From Tateyamaria sp. syn59 (GTDB lineage: Bacteria > Pseudomonadota > Alphaproteobacteria > Rhodobacterales > Rhodobacteraceae), in contig NZ_VCBA01000001.1 in the NCBI RefSeq assembly GCF_007995245.1, positions 573,730 to 637,729 on the forward strand: DNA of 64,000 bases. Reading direction: 5' to 3'. The translations under genes and the position numbers were made by a program. Numbering within the stretch: position 1 is the stretch's first letter; the number at the start of each line of letters is the position of its first letter. The notes below the pieces were generated by a model. The model saw only the letters and a list, made by a program, of their open reading frames with translations. It ran no database searches and was not told where the DNA came from. This document shows positions 37,909-47,451 of the stretch, piece by piece.

Positions 37909-38610
37909 TCAGACTTCCAGCCATTCCTTGCGCACGTCGTCGCGCGCCTTGAGTTCAGCGGGCGTGCCTTCGAACACGACCTGCCCGTGCCCCATGACGT
38001 AGACGCGGTGCGCGATGTCGAGAGCGATGGACAGTTTCTGCTCGACCAGAAGTGTTGCAATCCCGCGTTTCGCGATCTCTTGCAGCAATTGGGCTACCCG
38101 CTGGACCATCTGCGGTGACAGCCCCTCGGTCGGTTCGTCAATCATCACGAGGTCCGGGTCGCCCATGAGGGTGCGGCACATGGTCAGCATCTGCTGTTCG
38201 CCCCCCGACAGCACCGACGCCTCCACATCGGCGCGGCGGGCGAGGTTTTCGAACATGTCGAACATGTCCTGCATCGACCAGCGCCCTTCCCCGTCCTTTT
38301 GCCCCGGCTTGAGGCCGAGGATCAGGTTTTGCCGCGTGGTAAGTCCAGGAAAGATGTCGCGGTTTTCGGGCACGTATCCGATGCCTAGATTGGCCACCTC
38401 ATAGGCTTTCTTGCCCGCGATCTCCTGCCCCCTAAACTTGACGGATCCATGCGGGGCCACCTCGCCCATCACGGCCTTGCAGGTGGTCGAGCGGCCCACG
38501 CCATTGCGGCCCAGAAGGGCCACGATCTCGCCTTCGGCAATCTGGATATTCACACCCTGAAGGATGTGGGATTTGCCGTAGTACGCATGCAGGTCAGTGA
38601 CATCCAGCAT
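37909..38610 (-). CDS. livF: Branched-chain amino-acid-type ABC transporter ATPase LivF
   Basis: A 233-residue ABC ATPase. Walker A is GRNGVGRST, an unusual variant with Arg where the invariant P-loop Lys should be (GRNGVGRSTTCK instead of GKST). The Q-loop is around YVPENRDIFPGLTTRQNL, the signature is LSGGEQQM, and Walker B is LVMIDEPTEGLSP. In LivFG dimers one degenerate site could be tolerated, but loss of this lysine usually impairs ATP hydrolysis. It abuts livG (one-base overlap) and ends the liv operon. Confidence 0.9.
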   Translation of the reverse strand: MLDVTDLHAYYGKSHILQGVNIQIAEGEIVALLGRNGVGRSTTCKAVMGEVAPHGSVKFRGQEIAGKKAYEVANLGIGYVPENRDIFPGLTTRQNLILGLKPGQKDGEGRWSMQDMFDMFENLARRADVEASVLSGGEQQMLTMCRTLMGDPDLVMIDEPTEGLSPQMVQRVAQLLQEIAKRGIATLLVEQKLSIALDIAHRVYVMGHGQVVFEGTPAELKARDDVRKEWLEV

Positions 38611-39365
38611 CAGTGCGCCTCCAATGCTTCGCCAAGGTAGGCTTCCTGCACCTTGGGGTTCGCGCGCACGGCCTCTGGCGTGCCGGTGGCGATGATCTCA
38701 CCGTAAACCAGCACGCTGATCTGGTCGGCGAGGCCAAATACGACGCCCATGTCATGTTCGACCATCACCAGCGTCTTACCCTCCGTCACCGTACGGATCA
38801 GCTCGACAATGTAGTCGGTTTCGGAATGGCTCATCCCAGCCGTGGGTTCATCCAGCATGATAACATCCGCGCCACCAGCAATGGTGATCCCGATCTCAAG
38901 CGCGCGCTGCTCGGCATAGCTGAGGACACCCGCAGGCAGATCACGACGGGCGGTCAGGTTGATCTGGTCGAGGATTTCATCGGTGCCTTCGGTCAAGGCA
39001 CGCGAGCGGCCCACCATGGACCAGAAGTTATAGCGGTATCCCATCGACCACAGCAGCGAACAGCGCACGTTTTCGAACACTGTCATCTTTGGGAAGATAT
39101 TGGTGATCTGGAAGCTGCGCGACAGCCCCATGCGGTTGATCTCGAACGGCGCTTTGCCGGCGAGGTCCTCCCCATGCAGCCGAATGTGCCCTTCGCTCTG
39201 CGGAAAGCGACCGGTGATCAGGTTGAACAGGGTCGATTTACCCGCCCCGTTTGGACCGATGATAGCGTGGCGCTCGCCTTTACCGATGCTTAGATCGACT
39301 CCGCGAATGATCTCGGTCTTGCCAAAGGACTTCTTGAGCCCATCCAACTGCAGCGCGGCCGTCAT
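38610..39365 (-). CDS. livG: Branched-chain amino-acid-type ABC transporter ATPase LivG
   Basis: A 251-residue ABC ATPase with Walker A GPNGAGKST (intact lysine), the Q-loop around LSRSFQITNIFPKMTVFENVR, a modified signature LSYAEQRALEI as usual for LivG, Walker B DVIMLDEPTAGMS, and the switch histidine in VEHDMGVVFGLAD. The start overlaps the livM stop (ATGA). A longer frame to 39749 is only the overlap with livM. It partners LivF on the cytoplasmic face. Confidence 0.93.
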   Translation of the reverse strand: MTAALQLDGLKKSFGKTEIIRGVDLSIGKGERHAIIGPNGAGKSTLFNLITGRFPQSEGHIRLHGEDLAGKAPFEINRMGLSRSFQITNIFPKMTVFENVRCSLLWSMGYRYNFWSMVGRSRALTEGTDEILDQINLTARRDLPAGVLSYAEQRALEIGITIAGGADVIMLDEPTAGMSHSETDYIVELIRTVTEGKTLVMVEHDMGVVFGLADQISVLVYGEIIATGTPEAVRANPKVQEAYLGEALEAH

Positions 39366-40660
39366 CGCATGGCTCCGTCGGGTGTATTGGCCTGCCCCCA
39401 GGCCTCTGCCAGGGCTGGCGCGGTACGGCGCGCGATGCCAAAGCCGATCAAGGTAACGGCAATGGCGATAATCCATGGCACGACCGAATGGGTGTCGAAT
39501 GTGGTCCAGTAGATCGTCATCTCGTGATCGCCTGCGCTGGCGTGGCGCGCGTGAAACGTCATCTCGATCAGCGCCGCGGCACCCAGACATCCCACCGCAC
39601 CCGACCCGAGCGTCTTGAGATATGGCATGCCCAGAAGGCCAAGTTTGCCCAAACGCATGGCAGGCACATGCATCATGATCAGCCCCGCCAGACCGCCGGG
39701 AAAGAACATGACCGTTACTACAAAAACGATGCCCAGGTAGAAGCCCCACAGCTCGGTTTGCAGGCTCAGCACGGTCTGCACCAGCGTAAACACGATGGCC
39801 CCGAGTATAGGTCCGAAGAAGAAGCCTACTCCGCCCAGGAAGGTGGCCAGCAGGATCAGCCCGGATTGGGTGGTGTTCAGGTTCTCTTCGGTCAGGATTT
39901 CATAGTTGATGGCAAAGAGTGCGCCCGCGACACCCGCGAAAAAGCCCGAGGCGACGAAGGAGAAGAAGCGCACCCAGCGGGCAGAGTACCCCAGAAACTC
40001 GGCCCGTTCGGGGTTGTCACGCACGGCATTGGCCATCCGCCCCAGCGGGGTGCGCGAATAGAGGTACATGAGGGCCGCTGAAATCAGCAGCCACGCGGCG
40101 ATCAGGTAATAGACCTCGATCTGCTGCAGGAATTCGACCCCAAAGAACGGCATGCCGTAGGTACGGTCACCCGATATGCCTTCCTCTCCACCGAAGAAGG
40201 CGACGATGATGACCGAGCAGGCGGCAATCAACTCACCCACGCCAAGCGAGATCATGGCAAAGACTGTGCCTGCCTTGCGGGTGGAAAACGAGCCGACAAT
40301 GGTCGCCAGCCCCATGCCCATCAAGCCGCCAAAAACAGGCAGCAGTGGTAGCGGGATCTGGGCAAAGAAGTCGTCCATGTTCATGATGTGAACACAGGCA
40401 AAGCCGCCGACGCCGGCGTAAACGGCATGGCCGAAGCTCAGCATCCCGCCTTGCCCCAGCAGCATGTTATAGGCCAAAGCGAAGATGATGGTGATCGCCA
40501 TCTGGTTCATGATCGTGATCGCGGAATTGGCCGTGAAGATGAACGGCAGGACCATCAGCAGCGCCGCGGCCAGCACCCAGGGGATCAATGGGACCGTCAA
40601 CGATCCCGCGCGCATCCGTTGCGCGGGCTTGGTCGGGTCGGTGGTCAGCTGATCTGTCAT
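39362..40660 (-). CDS. livM: Branched-chain amino-acid-type ABC transporter permease LivM (with C-terminal extension)
   Basis: A 432-residue membrane protein. The core (about 25-340) is a LivM permease, with NMLLGQGGMLSFGHAVYAGVGGF and the coupling loop RTPLGRMANAVRDNPERAEFLGYSARWVRFFSFVASGFFAGVAGAL. It is about 100 residues longer than the usual LivM; the extra end has further hydrophobic segments (about 350-370 and 392-410) of unknown purpose. It overlaps livH and livG by four bases each. Confidence 0.92.
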   Translation of the reverse strand: MTDQLTTDPTKPAQRMRAGSLTVPLIPWVLAAALLMVLPFIFTANSAITIMNQMAITIIFALAYNMLLGQGGMLSFGHAVYAGVGGFACVHIMNMDDFFAQIPLPLLPVFGGLMGMGLATIVGSFSTRKAGTVFAMISLGVGELIAACSVIIVAFFGGEEGISGDRTYGMPFFGVEFLQQIEVYYLIAAWLLISAALMYLYSRTPLGRMANAVRDNPERAEFLGYSARWVRFFSFVASGFFAGVAGALFAINYEILTEENLNTTQSGLILLATFLGGVGFFFGPILGAIVFTLVQTVLSLQTELWGFYLGIVFVVTVMFFPGGLAGLIMMHVPAMRLGKLGLLGMPYLKTLGSGAVGCLGAAALIEMTFHARHASAGDHEMTIYWTTFDTHSVVPWIIAIAVTLIGFGIARRTAPALAEAWGQANTPDGAMR

Positions 40661-41613
40661 GCGTCACGCTTTCCGAACAGGCCATACGGGCGGAAGATCA
40701 GGATCAGCACCATCAGGATGTAAGGCAGGATGTCTGCAATCTGCGGGCTGGTGATCGACCACAGGTCACGCCAGGCGCTGTCCCAGATCGGTTCGGGCTT
40801 GGTAAAGCCGAGCCAGGTGAGCAGATCCTCCATCCGCAGGTTGTACGCTTTGGAGAACGTTGTGATCCATCCGATGAGCAAAGAAGCCACCAGCGCGCCC
40901 CACAGGCTGCCTAAGCCTCCGATGACAATGGTTACGAAGACGATGGAGCCGAGGACAAAGGCCATGCCGGGGAATGTGCCCAAGACCGGGCCTGCAATGA
41001 CACCTGCAACACCCGCAAGCGCGGTGCCCACGCCAAACACGCCCATGAAGATAAGCGGCACGTTGTGGCCCAAAGCTTCAACCGTTTTGGGATATGTCAG
41101 GGCCGCCTGGATGATCATGCCCACCCGTGTGCGCGTCAGCACGTACAAGAGCCCGATGAAAATCGCGATCGAGATGAAAATCATGAAGATTTTGTAGGCC
41201 GGGATCGAATTGCCCGCGATGGAGAAGGCGGTGAATTGCAGGACCTCCGGCGTGGCATAGGGCATCTGGTTCTTGCCCCAGATGAACTGCACCAACTCCT
41301 CGATCAGCAGTGCAAGGCCGAAGGTAAAGATCAGCTCCGGCACGTGCCCGTATTGGTGCACCCGCCTGAGCCCATAACGCTCCACCCCTGCCCCAAGGAC
41401 GCCAACCACCAGCGGCGCAATCAAGAGGCCCATCCAGAAGCCGAGATACAGGCTGATCTGGAAGGCGAAATATGCGCCCAGCATGTAAAAGCTCGCATGG
41501 GCGAAGTTGAGCACGCCCATCATGGAAAAAATCAGCGTCAGACCCGCTGACAGCATGAACAGGAGGAGGCCCGTGACGAGCCCGTCGATGAGATTGACGA
41601 GGATGAGGTCCAT
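40657..41613 (-). CDS. livH: Branched-chain amino-acid-type ABC transporter permease LivH
   Basis: A 318-residue permease with about eight membrane segments. Diagnostic stretches are LSAGLTLIFSMMGVLNFAHASFYMLGAYFAF near the start and TRVGMIIQAALTYPKTVEALGHNVPLIFMGVFGVGTALAGVAGVIAGP, the coupling region. The ATG at 41613 (MDLILVNLIDG) is preferred over a GTG or ATG 22 residues upstream. It follows livK after a terminator and a repeat element. Confidence 0.92.
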   Translation of the reverse strand: MDLILVNLIDGLVTGLLLFMLSAGLTLIFSMMGVLNFAHASFYMLGAYFAFQISLYLGFWMGLLIAPLVVGVLGAGVERYGLRRVHQYGHVPELIFTFGLALLIEELVQFIWGKNQMPYATPEVLQFTAFSIAGNSIPAYKIFMIFISIAIFIGLLYVLTRTRVGMIIQAALTYPKTVEALGHNVPLIFMGVFGVGTALAGVAGVIAGPVLGTFPGMAFVLGSIVFVTIVIGGLGSLWGALVASLLIGWITTFSKAYNLRMEDLLTWLGFTKPEPIWDSAWRDLWSITSPQIADILPYILMVLILIFRPYGLFGKRDA

Positions 41614-41626
41614 ATCAGCCGTAATC

Positions 41627-41716
41627 CAAAGGACGCCTTGCGGCGACGTGATCCATGTTTCGGGAATGAGGGGTTTCACCCCTCAAACTCCCCACCGTAT
41701 TTGGAAAGAGAAGAAG
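41627..41716. repeat. REP-like hairpin element, copy 2
   Basis: A 90-base near-copy of 37819-37907 in the same orientation, between livK and livH. The GAGGGG/CCCCTC stem is kept while its loop differs (TTTCA against CGTCA). The tail reads TATTTGGAAAGAGAAGAAG. Confidence 0.8.
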
Positions 41717-41739
41717 CAAAAGGGGCGCGGGACCGCCCC
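41710..41739 (-). terminator. Terminator after livK
   Basis: On the minus strand a GGGGCG/CGCCCC stem (41734-41739 with 41722-41727) is followed by CTTTTGCTTCTT. It lies just after the livK stop and before livH, so it should let more binding protein than permease be made. Confidence 0.75.
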
Positions 41740-41752
41740 CCGTGCCTATCTT

Positions 41753-42994
41753 TTACGGGCGCCGCATCTTGCAGGTCGTGGGGCTGTCGGCGGCGGCCAT
41801 CTCGACCGTCTTGACCACCTTCACGCCGAAGCCGGAATTGTCATGGTCGTGCACCACGTCACTGGTGTGCTCCATAATGTGCACGTTCTGGATCAGCTGG
41901 TGATCGCTTTCGCGCATCATCAGGTTGCCGCCCCATAGGCTTTCATGCTCCATCCCGGCAAGCGCATAGGCCACCGGCACCACGTCATCTGCCGTGCCCG
42001 CCTCGTTGATCGCCTTGGCCAGCATCTCGATGACGTTTGTGATGCGCGCCTGGCTCATGTTCCCGTCCGGATACTTCGCCTTGAACGCCTGAATGTACTC
42101 CGAGGCGCGGTCATTGGGTGGCGGGTTCAATTGCCCTTCCGCGACGAGGCGCAAGCTGCCGACGCCCGCGTCGCCAAAAGCTGCGGTGATCCCGTCAGCG
42201 GCGGCGTAGTAGGTATAAATCGGCCCGGTAAAGCCGTTTTCAAGCACGGACTTGCCCAACCCCACCATATCGGCGCCCCAGTTGCCGGTGATGACTGCAT
42301 CGGCCCCCGACGCCACGATCTTGCGGCTGTAAGGCGTGAAATCCTTGACCTTGCCGATGGGGTGCAATTCGTTGCCGACGATCTCGATCTGGGGGGCCTT
42401 TTCGCCCAGATACTTCACCGCCGCCGAAGCGACCGCTTTGCCAAAGCTGTAGTCCTGGCCGATGATATAGACCTTTTCGATCTCGTCATTGCTGACGATG
42501 CTGTCCGTCAGTGCGTCCATCTTGATGTCTGCATTCGCGTCAAAGCGGAAGTGCCAGAAGTTGCACTTGTCGTTGGTCAGCGCGGGATCCACCGCCGAGT
42601 AGTTCAAAAACAAAACGCGGTCGTCCGGATTGCGGCGGTTGTGCTTGTTGATGGCTTCGGTCAACGCGTTTGCAACGCCGGACGAGTTGCCCTGCGCGAT
42701 GTACCTGATGCCCTGGTCGATCGCGACCTGCAGCTGGATCAGCGACTCCTTTGGGCTGATCTTGTTGTCGAACGCGACAATCTCGAACATGTCGCCGTCC
42801 AGCACGCCGCCCTTCTTGTTCACAAGCTCTTCAGCCGCGAATTGATACTGGTGCAGACCATTGGTTCCGGTCCCGGCAAAGGGTCCGCTCAGCGGGTCAA
42901 TGAATGCAATTTTGATGCTGTCGGCGCCAGCGGCAAAGGCGCTGACGGCAAGAGTCAGGGCTGTCGTTAGCCCAAGCATGGTCTTGGTGCGCAT
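41753..42994 (-). CDS. livK: ABC transporter substrate-binding protein, LivK type
   Basis: A 413-residue periplasmic binding protein with a signal peptide (about 1-24, ending A-A-G-A). The mature part starts SIKIAFIDPLSGPFAGTGTNGLHQYQFAAEELV, typical of type I periplasmic binding proteins for branched-chain amino acids, amides or similar ligands. The real ligand is not clear. It is the first gene of the liv operon, separated from livH by a terminator and a repeat. A 180-base AT-richer gap before it should hold the promoter. Confidence 0.9.
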   Translation of the reverse strand: MRTKTMLGLTTALTLAVSAFAAGADSIKIAFIDPLSGPFAGTGTNGLHQYQFAAEELVNKKGGVLDGDMFEIVAFDNKISPKESLIQLQVAIDQGIRYIAQGNSSGVANALTEAINKHNRRNPDDRVLFLNYSAVDPALTNDKCNFWHFRFDANADIKMDALTDSIVSNDEIEKVYIIGQDYSFGKAVASAAVKYLGEKAPQIEIVGNELHPIGKVKDFTPYSRKIVASGADAVITGNWGADMVGLGKSVLENGFTGPIYTYYAAADGITAAFGDAGVGSLRLVAEGQLNPPPNDRASEYIQAFKAKYPDGNMSQARITNVIEMLAKAINEAGTADDVVPVAYALAGMEHESLWGGNLMMRESDHQLIQNVHIMEHTSDVVHDHDNSGFGVKVVKTVEMAAADSPTTCKMRRP

Positions 42995-43176
42995 GATGTT
43001 CCTCCCTAGAACGCGGTCCGCCAGGCAGCCTCTATCGGGCCAGTTTGCGAAGCGGGATAGGTCCAGCGTTGCACAGGTACAGTAGAAGTCAAGCGTCTAG
43101 GTTGAATCCGTCTTCAAGCTCCGACGTAGTCGCATTACATTCATGTATCGCATTAATTTCAATATGTAGAGTATTG

Positions 43177-44205
43177 CTATTTATCAACTTCTAACGCTTT
43201 TAAGCCGTTCTCGGCGAAGACCGGAACAAAGGCACCCAGTTGCATGGCACGTTTTGGGTTGGATGCATTCCCGTCCAGAGCCCTCTTGAGCACGCCTTGG
43301 ATGATTGCCCCCATGCGGAAAAAGCAAAACGCGACGAAGAAACCAAAGCGGTCCACCTTGTCCAATCCGCGTCTTTGGCAATATTCCGCCACAAACGCGG
43401 CATCCGTTGGCAAGCCAAGTGCCGCACGATCAACACCCATCAGGCCCCGTCCTTCCGGTCCGGCCGGAAGTTGCCACTGCATGATGACGGATGCGAGATC
43501 GGCATAAGGGTGGCCAATCGTGCTGAGCTCCCAGTCAAGCACCGCAAGGCAGCGTGTGCCGGTCTCCTCGAAGATCATGTTGTCGATCCGGAAGTCACCA
43601 TGCACCAGCGTACGTTGGCCATCATCGTCCGGCATATCAGCCTCCAACCGCGCGATCAGTCTGTTCATGGCCGGAATATCCTGCGTTTCCGACGCGCGGT
43701 ATTGCTTCGTCCACCGTCCGATCTGGCGTTCTAGGTAATGGCCGGGTGGGCCGTAGTCGCTTAGCCCCACCGCGTCGATATCCACGTCATGCAGGGCCGC
43801 CAGCACACGGTTCATATCGGCTATCAGAGCGGTTCGATCTTGGTTCGACAGCCCCTCCATCGTCGGTTCGTTGAAATTCCGGCCCCGCACGTGATCCATC
43901 ACGTAAAAATCAGACCCGATGACCGATGGATCTTCACACAGCACATGCATCTTCGCGACCGGTACCTCCGATCCGGCGAGGGCCTTTTGCACGCGAAACT
44001 CGCGGTCCACGGCATGGGCGGATTTCAGCAGCTGACCCGGCGGCTTGCGGCGCAACACGTAGTGTCCCGCGCCAGTTTTCAGCAGGAAGGTCGGATTGGA
44101 CTGGCCGCCGGTGAACTTCGTGGCAGAGATCGGCCCGTCAAATCCGGGCAGCCTGCCCCGCAAGTACAGTGCGACGGCGTCGGTATCGAGCGTTTGTGTA
44201 TCCAT
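43177..44205 (-). CDS. Phosphotransferase family protein (ACAD10/aminoglycoside kinase-like)
   Basis: A 342-residue kinase-like protein. It has FTGGQSNPTFLLKTGAGHYVLRRKPPG at the amino end (nucleotide-binding loop and lysine), the catalytic Brenner motif LVHGDFRIDNMIF, and the metal-binding LDWELSTIGHPYADLA. Relatives are fused to or sit beside acyl-CoA dehydrogenases and phosphorylate hydroxyacyl-CoA or similar compounds in fatty-acid breakdown. That fits the thiolase and dehydrogenases nearby. Resistance to aminoglycosides is unlikely. It is 2 bases from the next upstream gene. Confidence 0.82.
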   Translation of the reverse strand: MDTQTLDTDAVALYLRGRLPGFDGPISATKFTGGQSNPTFLLKTGAGHYVLRRKPPGQLLKSAHAVDREFRVQKALAGSEVPVAKMHVLCEDPSVIGSDFYVMDHVRGRNFNEPTMEGLSNQDRTALIADMNRVLAALHDVDIDAVGLSDYGPPGHYLERQIGRWTKQYRASETQDIPAMNRLIARLEADMPDDDGQRTLVHGDFRIDNMIFEETGTRCLAVLDWELSTIGHPYADLASVIMQWQLPAGPEGRGLMGVDRAALGLPTDAAFVAEYCQRRGLDKVDRFGFFVAFCFFRMGAIIQGVLKRALDGNASNPKRAMQLGAFVPVFAENGLKALEVDK

Positions 44206-44207
44206 GT

Positions 44208-45212
44208 TTACCCTTGGAAGTCCTGCGCCAGTCTTGCGCCCGCGGCCGCGTATTCCTCTGCGATGCGTTCCACGATTGCCCCTGCTGGCTCAACGGATTT
44301 GACAGCGCCGATGCCCTGCCCTGATCCCCAGATGGTTTTCCACGCTTTCGGTTTGGATGACCCGAAGGAGAAATTCATCGAAGATGCGTTCGCCACCGGA
44401 AGATTGTCCGGATCCATGCCCGCCGCCTCGACCGATCCGCGCAGGTAGTTGCCCCAGACCCCAGTAAAAAGCGAGGAATAGACGATGTCTTCGGCGCCGC
44501 TGTCCACAATCATATCCTTGTACCCTTGCACGGCGTTCGCCTCGTCAGTCGCAATGAAGGGCGAGCCGACATAGCCGAAATCGGCCCCCATCGCGCGGGC
44601 AGCCAGCAACGCTTCGCCCGTTGCGATGGCACCGGACAGGGCAAGCGGGCCATCGAACCATTCGCGGATTTCCCTGATCAGGGCAAAGGGCGATTGTTGT
44701 CCTGCATGTCCCCCGGCACCTGCCGCCACCGCCACCAGACCGTCGGCACCCTTTTCGATGGCCTTGCGCGCAAAGGTGTTGTTGATGATGTCGTGCAAAA
44801 CGACACCGCCGCAGGAATGGGCGGCCTCATTCACCTCGACGCGCGCGCCCAGCGACGTGATCCAGATCGGCACCTTATGGCGCGCGCAAATCTCAAGGTC
44901 CCGGTCCAGCCGCACATTCGACCGGTGCACGATCTGGTTTACGGCAAAGGGTGCTGCGGGTTGGTCGGGGTTGGCCTGGTTGTGCCGATCCAGCTCCTCG
45001 GAGATCCGCGTCAGCCAGGCCTCCAGCAATGGCGGATCACCGTCAGCCTCCCGTGCGTTCAAAGCCGGAAATGATCCAACGATGCCTGCCTTGCACTGGG
45101 CGATGACCAACTCCGGTACCGAAATGATGAACAGGGGTGCCGCGATCATCGGAATGCGCAACCCCTGCAAGGCCGATGGTAAACGGGTCTCCGCCATTAC
45201 ATCTCGGGCCAC
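44208..45212 (-). CDS. Nitronate monooxygenase / 2-nitropropane dioxygenase family flavoprotein
   Basis: A TIM-barrel FMN protein of about 330 residues. Family marks are LRIPMIAAPLFIISVPELVIAQCKAGIVGSFPALNAR at the start, VAVAAGAGGHAGQQSPFALIREI with the glycine-rich phosphate loop, and LSGAIATGEALLAARAMGADFGYVGSPFIAT. The function may be oxidation of nitronates, or an enoyl reductase-like or other role, since the family is broad. The start may be GTG 45212 or ATG 45197. It is coupled to the phosphotransferase gene. Confidence 0.83.
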   Translation of the reverse strand: MARDVMAETRLPSALQGLRIPMIAAPLFIISVPELVIAQCKAGIVGSFPALNAREADGDPPLLEAWLTRISEELDRHNQANPDQPAAPFAVNQIVHRSNVRLDRDLEICARHKVPIWITSLGARVEVNEAAHSCGGVVLHDIINNTFARKAIEKGADGLVAVAAGAGGHAGQQSPFALIREIREWFDGPLALSGAIATGEALLAARAMGADFGYVGSPFIATDEANAVQGYKDMIVDSGAEDIVYSSLFTGVWGNYLRGSVEAAGMDPDNLPVANASSMNFSFGSSKPKAWKTIWGSGQGIGAVKSVEPAGAIVERIAEEYAAAGARLAQDFQG

Positions 45213-45279
45213 GGGTCCATCCTTCCCTGTTTCAAAAAATCCCCGCCGGAGGCTCCCGCACTCTCAATCCACGCCATGG

Positions 45280-46476
45280 TCAGAGCACCTCGAACAGACC
45301 AGCCGCGCCCATGCCGCCGCCTACGCACATGGTGCAGACGACATGCTTGACCCCTCGCCGCTTGCCCTCGATCAGTGCATGACCAACCATGCGCGCGCCA
45401 GACATGCCGTAAGGGTGACCGATCGAAATAGCCCCGCCATTCACGTTCAACAGCTCGTCCGGAATGCCCAGCGTATCGCGGCAATAGAGCACCTGAACCG
45501 CAAAGGCCTCGTTCAATTCCCAAAGCCCAATATCGTCCATGCCCAGCCCATGCGCCTCAAGCAGCTTGGGCACAGCAAAGACGGGTCCAATCCCCATCTC
45601 ATCCGGCTCGCACCCAGCGGCCATGACGCCGATACACCGGCCCAAGGGTGAAAGCCCCTTCTTCTCGGCGAGCGACGCTTCCATCACGACAGCGGCAGAC
45701 GCGCCATCGGACAACTGCGAGGCATTGCCCGCAGTGATGTACTCACCCTGCTCCACATGGATGCCGTTGGCAAAGACGGGCTTCAGACCCGCGATGTTCT
45801 CATACGTTGTGCCGGGGCGGTTGCCCTCGTCCTTGTCCAGAGTGACCTCATGTTCCGAGATCGCCTTGGTTTCCTTGTCCTGAAACTTCATTACGGTGGT
45901 AAGCGGTACGATCTCATCATCGAACTTACCCGCCTCCTGCGCCGCTGCTGTCCGTGCCTGCGACTGAACGGCATATCTGTCTTGCGCTTCGCGGCTCACG
46001 CCATAGCGCGCGGCGACCGTCTCTGCCGTTTCCAGCATGGTCATGTAGATCTCGGGCTTGTTCGCCTTCAGCCACGGATCGGCATGGGTCCGCATCTCCT
46101 GCGTTTGCACCATGGACACCGACTCGACCCCGCCGCCGACGACCACATCCATCCCGTCATGCACCACCTGTTTCGAGGCCGTTGCAATTGCCATCATGCC
46201 AGAGGCGCATTGCCTGTCCACGCTCATGCCCGCAACGGTCACAGGCAGGCCCGCGCGGATTGCGGCTTGTCGCGCCACATTGCCCGCCTGGTGACCTTGC
46301 TGGAGCGCCGCGCCCATGATCAAATCCTGCACTTCGCCGCCTTCCAGCCCCGCCCGCGCGGCAGCATGTTCAATCGCATGGGCTGCAAGCGTTTGCGGTG
46401 GTGTGGCGTTGAATGCGCCACGGTACGCCTTGCCGATGGGCGTGCGGGCGGTAGAGACGATAACAGCGTCGCGCAT
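45280..46476 (-). CDS. Acetyl-CoA C-acyltransferase (thiolase)
   Basis: A 398-residue thiolase. The acylated cysteine is C90 in [16 protein letters not shown], with [27 protein letters not shown] and the second cysteine in [18 protein letters not shown] all intact. It cleaves 3-oxoacyl-CoA (or condenses acetyl-CoA). The neighbouring dehydrogenase, hydratase and phosphotransferase genes suggest a catabolic acyl-CoA route. A REP-like element separates it from the upstream SDR gene. Confidence 0.93.
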   Translation of the reverse strand: MRDAVIVSTARTPIGKAYRGAFNATPPQTLAAHAIEHAAARAGLEGGEVQDLIMGAALQQGHQAGNVARQAAIRAGLPVTVAGMSVDRQCASGMMAIATASKQVVHDGMDVVVGGGVESVSMVQTQEMRTHADPWLKANKPEIYMTMLETAETVAARYGVSREAQDRYAVQSQARTAAAQEAGKFDDEIVPLTTVMKFQDKETKAISEHEVTLDKDEGNRPGTTYENIAGLKPVFANGIHVEQGEYITAGNASQLSDGASAAVVMEASLAEKKGLSPLGRCIGVMAAGCEPDEMGIGPVFAVPKLLEAHGLGMDDIGLWELNEAFAVQVLYCRDTLGIPDELLNVNGGAISIGHPYGMSGARMVGHALIEGKRRGVKHVVCTMCVGGGMGAAGLFEVL

Positions 46477-46507
46477 GATCAGATGTCCTTTTGGTTTGTG
46501 GCGGTTG

Positions 46508-46554
46508 GACCGGGGCGCTGCCCCGGGCCCCGGAGTTTATTTGGCAAGATGAAG
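46508..46554. repeat. REP-like hairpin element, copy 3
   Basis: A GC-rich hairpin GGGGC-GCT-GCCCC (about 46512-46524) and a CCCCGG stretch are followed by AGTTTATTTGGCAAGATGAAG. Architecture and tail match the elements at 37819 and 41627. It lies between the thiolase and SDR genes. Confidence 0.65.
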
Positions 46555-46566
46555 CGGATTGGACGC

Positions 46567-47451
46567 TTACCAGTCAAGGTCCACCCCCTTCGCTTTCGCC
46601 GCCCGCAGCGCGTATTTGCGGGTCTGGGCAAATGCATTTTCAAGCGGTTCGGCACCCGTCGGGTCGGTTATCTTCGACCATGCAGCCGCCACGGCTTCCG
46701 GTGTGACATCACCGTCGATCAGCGCGCCTTGGGTTTCGGTGATCTGCGTTACGGCAAAGGTGCCGCCGCCCGCCGACAAGATCGTGCGGCTCGGCGCGTC
46801 CTTGCTCACCAGATACAGAACGCCGGGTGTGATTGTTTCCGGCTGCAAGAGGGCAAGGGCTGCGTCCGGCAGCAACCCTTCGGTCATTGCCGTAGCGGCA
46901 GTCGGGGCCAGCGTATTCACGCGGATATCGTCACGTGCACCCTCCAAATGAAGCGTATTCATCAACCCGACCATCGCGGCCTTGGCCGCTGCATAGTTCG
47001 ACTGGCCGAAATTGCCGTAGAGCCCGGATCCGGATGACGTCAGAACGATCCGGCCGTACCCCTGCGCCCGCATAATCGGCCAGACCGCATGGCAGCACAG
47101 CGCCGTGCCCATCAGGTGCACGTCAATGACTTTGGCGAAATCGACCATGTCCATCTTGGCAAAGGTCTTGTCCCGCAGGATACCCGCGTTGTTGACCAGA
47201 ATGTCGATCCGACCCCAGCGCTCCATAACCTGCGCAGCCATATCTGCGACGGCTTTTGCATCGGAGATGTCTGCTGCGAGGGAAAACGCGTCGCCGCCTG
47301 CCGCCTTGATCTCGGACACGACATCATCCGCGACATGCATATCGTTGATCACGACCTTCGCACCGCGTGCGGCCAATCCGAGAGCATGTGACCGCCCCAA
47401 CCCGGCTCCTGCGCCAGTGACGATGGCCACCTGGTCGTCGAAGCGGATCAT
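46567..47451 (-). CDS. SDR-family oxidoreductase (hydroxyacyl-CoA dehydrogenase-like)
   Basis: A 294-residue SDR resembling the dehydrogenase part of peroxisomal multifunctional enzyme: DDQVAIVTGAGAGLGRSHALGLAARGAKVVINDM (cofactor motif, with Asp for NAD+), LVNNAGILRDKTF, and catalytic Ser-Tyr-Lys in LTSSGSGLYGNFGQSNYAAAKAAMVGL. A 3-hydroxyacyl-CoA substrate is likely. The start is set by overlap with the stop of the next gene (ATGA); a longer frame adds non-homologous residues. Confidence 0.87.
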   Translation of the reverse strand: MIRFDDQVAIVTGAGAGLGRSHALGLAARGAKVVINDMHVADDVVSEIKAAGGDAFSLAADISDAKAVADMAAQVMERWGRIDILVNNAGILRDKTFAKMDMVDFAKVIDVHLMGTALCCHAVWPIMRAQGYGRIVLTSSGSGLYGNFGQSNYAAAKAAMVGLMNTLHLEGARDDIRVNTLAPTAATAMTEGLLPDAALALLQPETITPGVLYLVSKDAPSRTILSAGGGTFAVTQITETQGALIDGDVTPEAVAAAWSKITDPTGAEPLENAFAQTRKYALRAAKAKGVDLDW

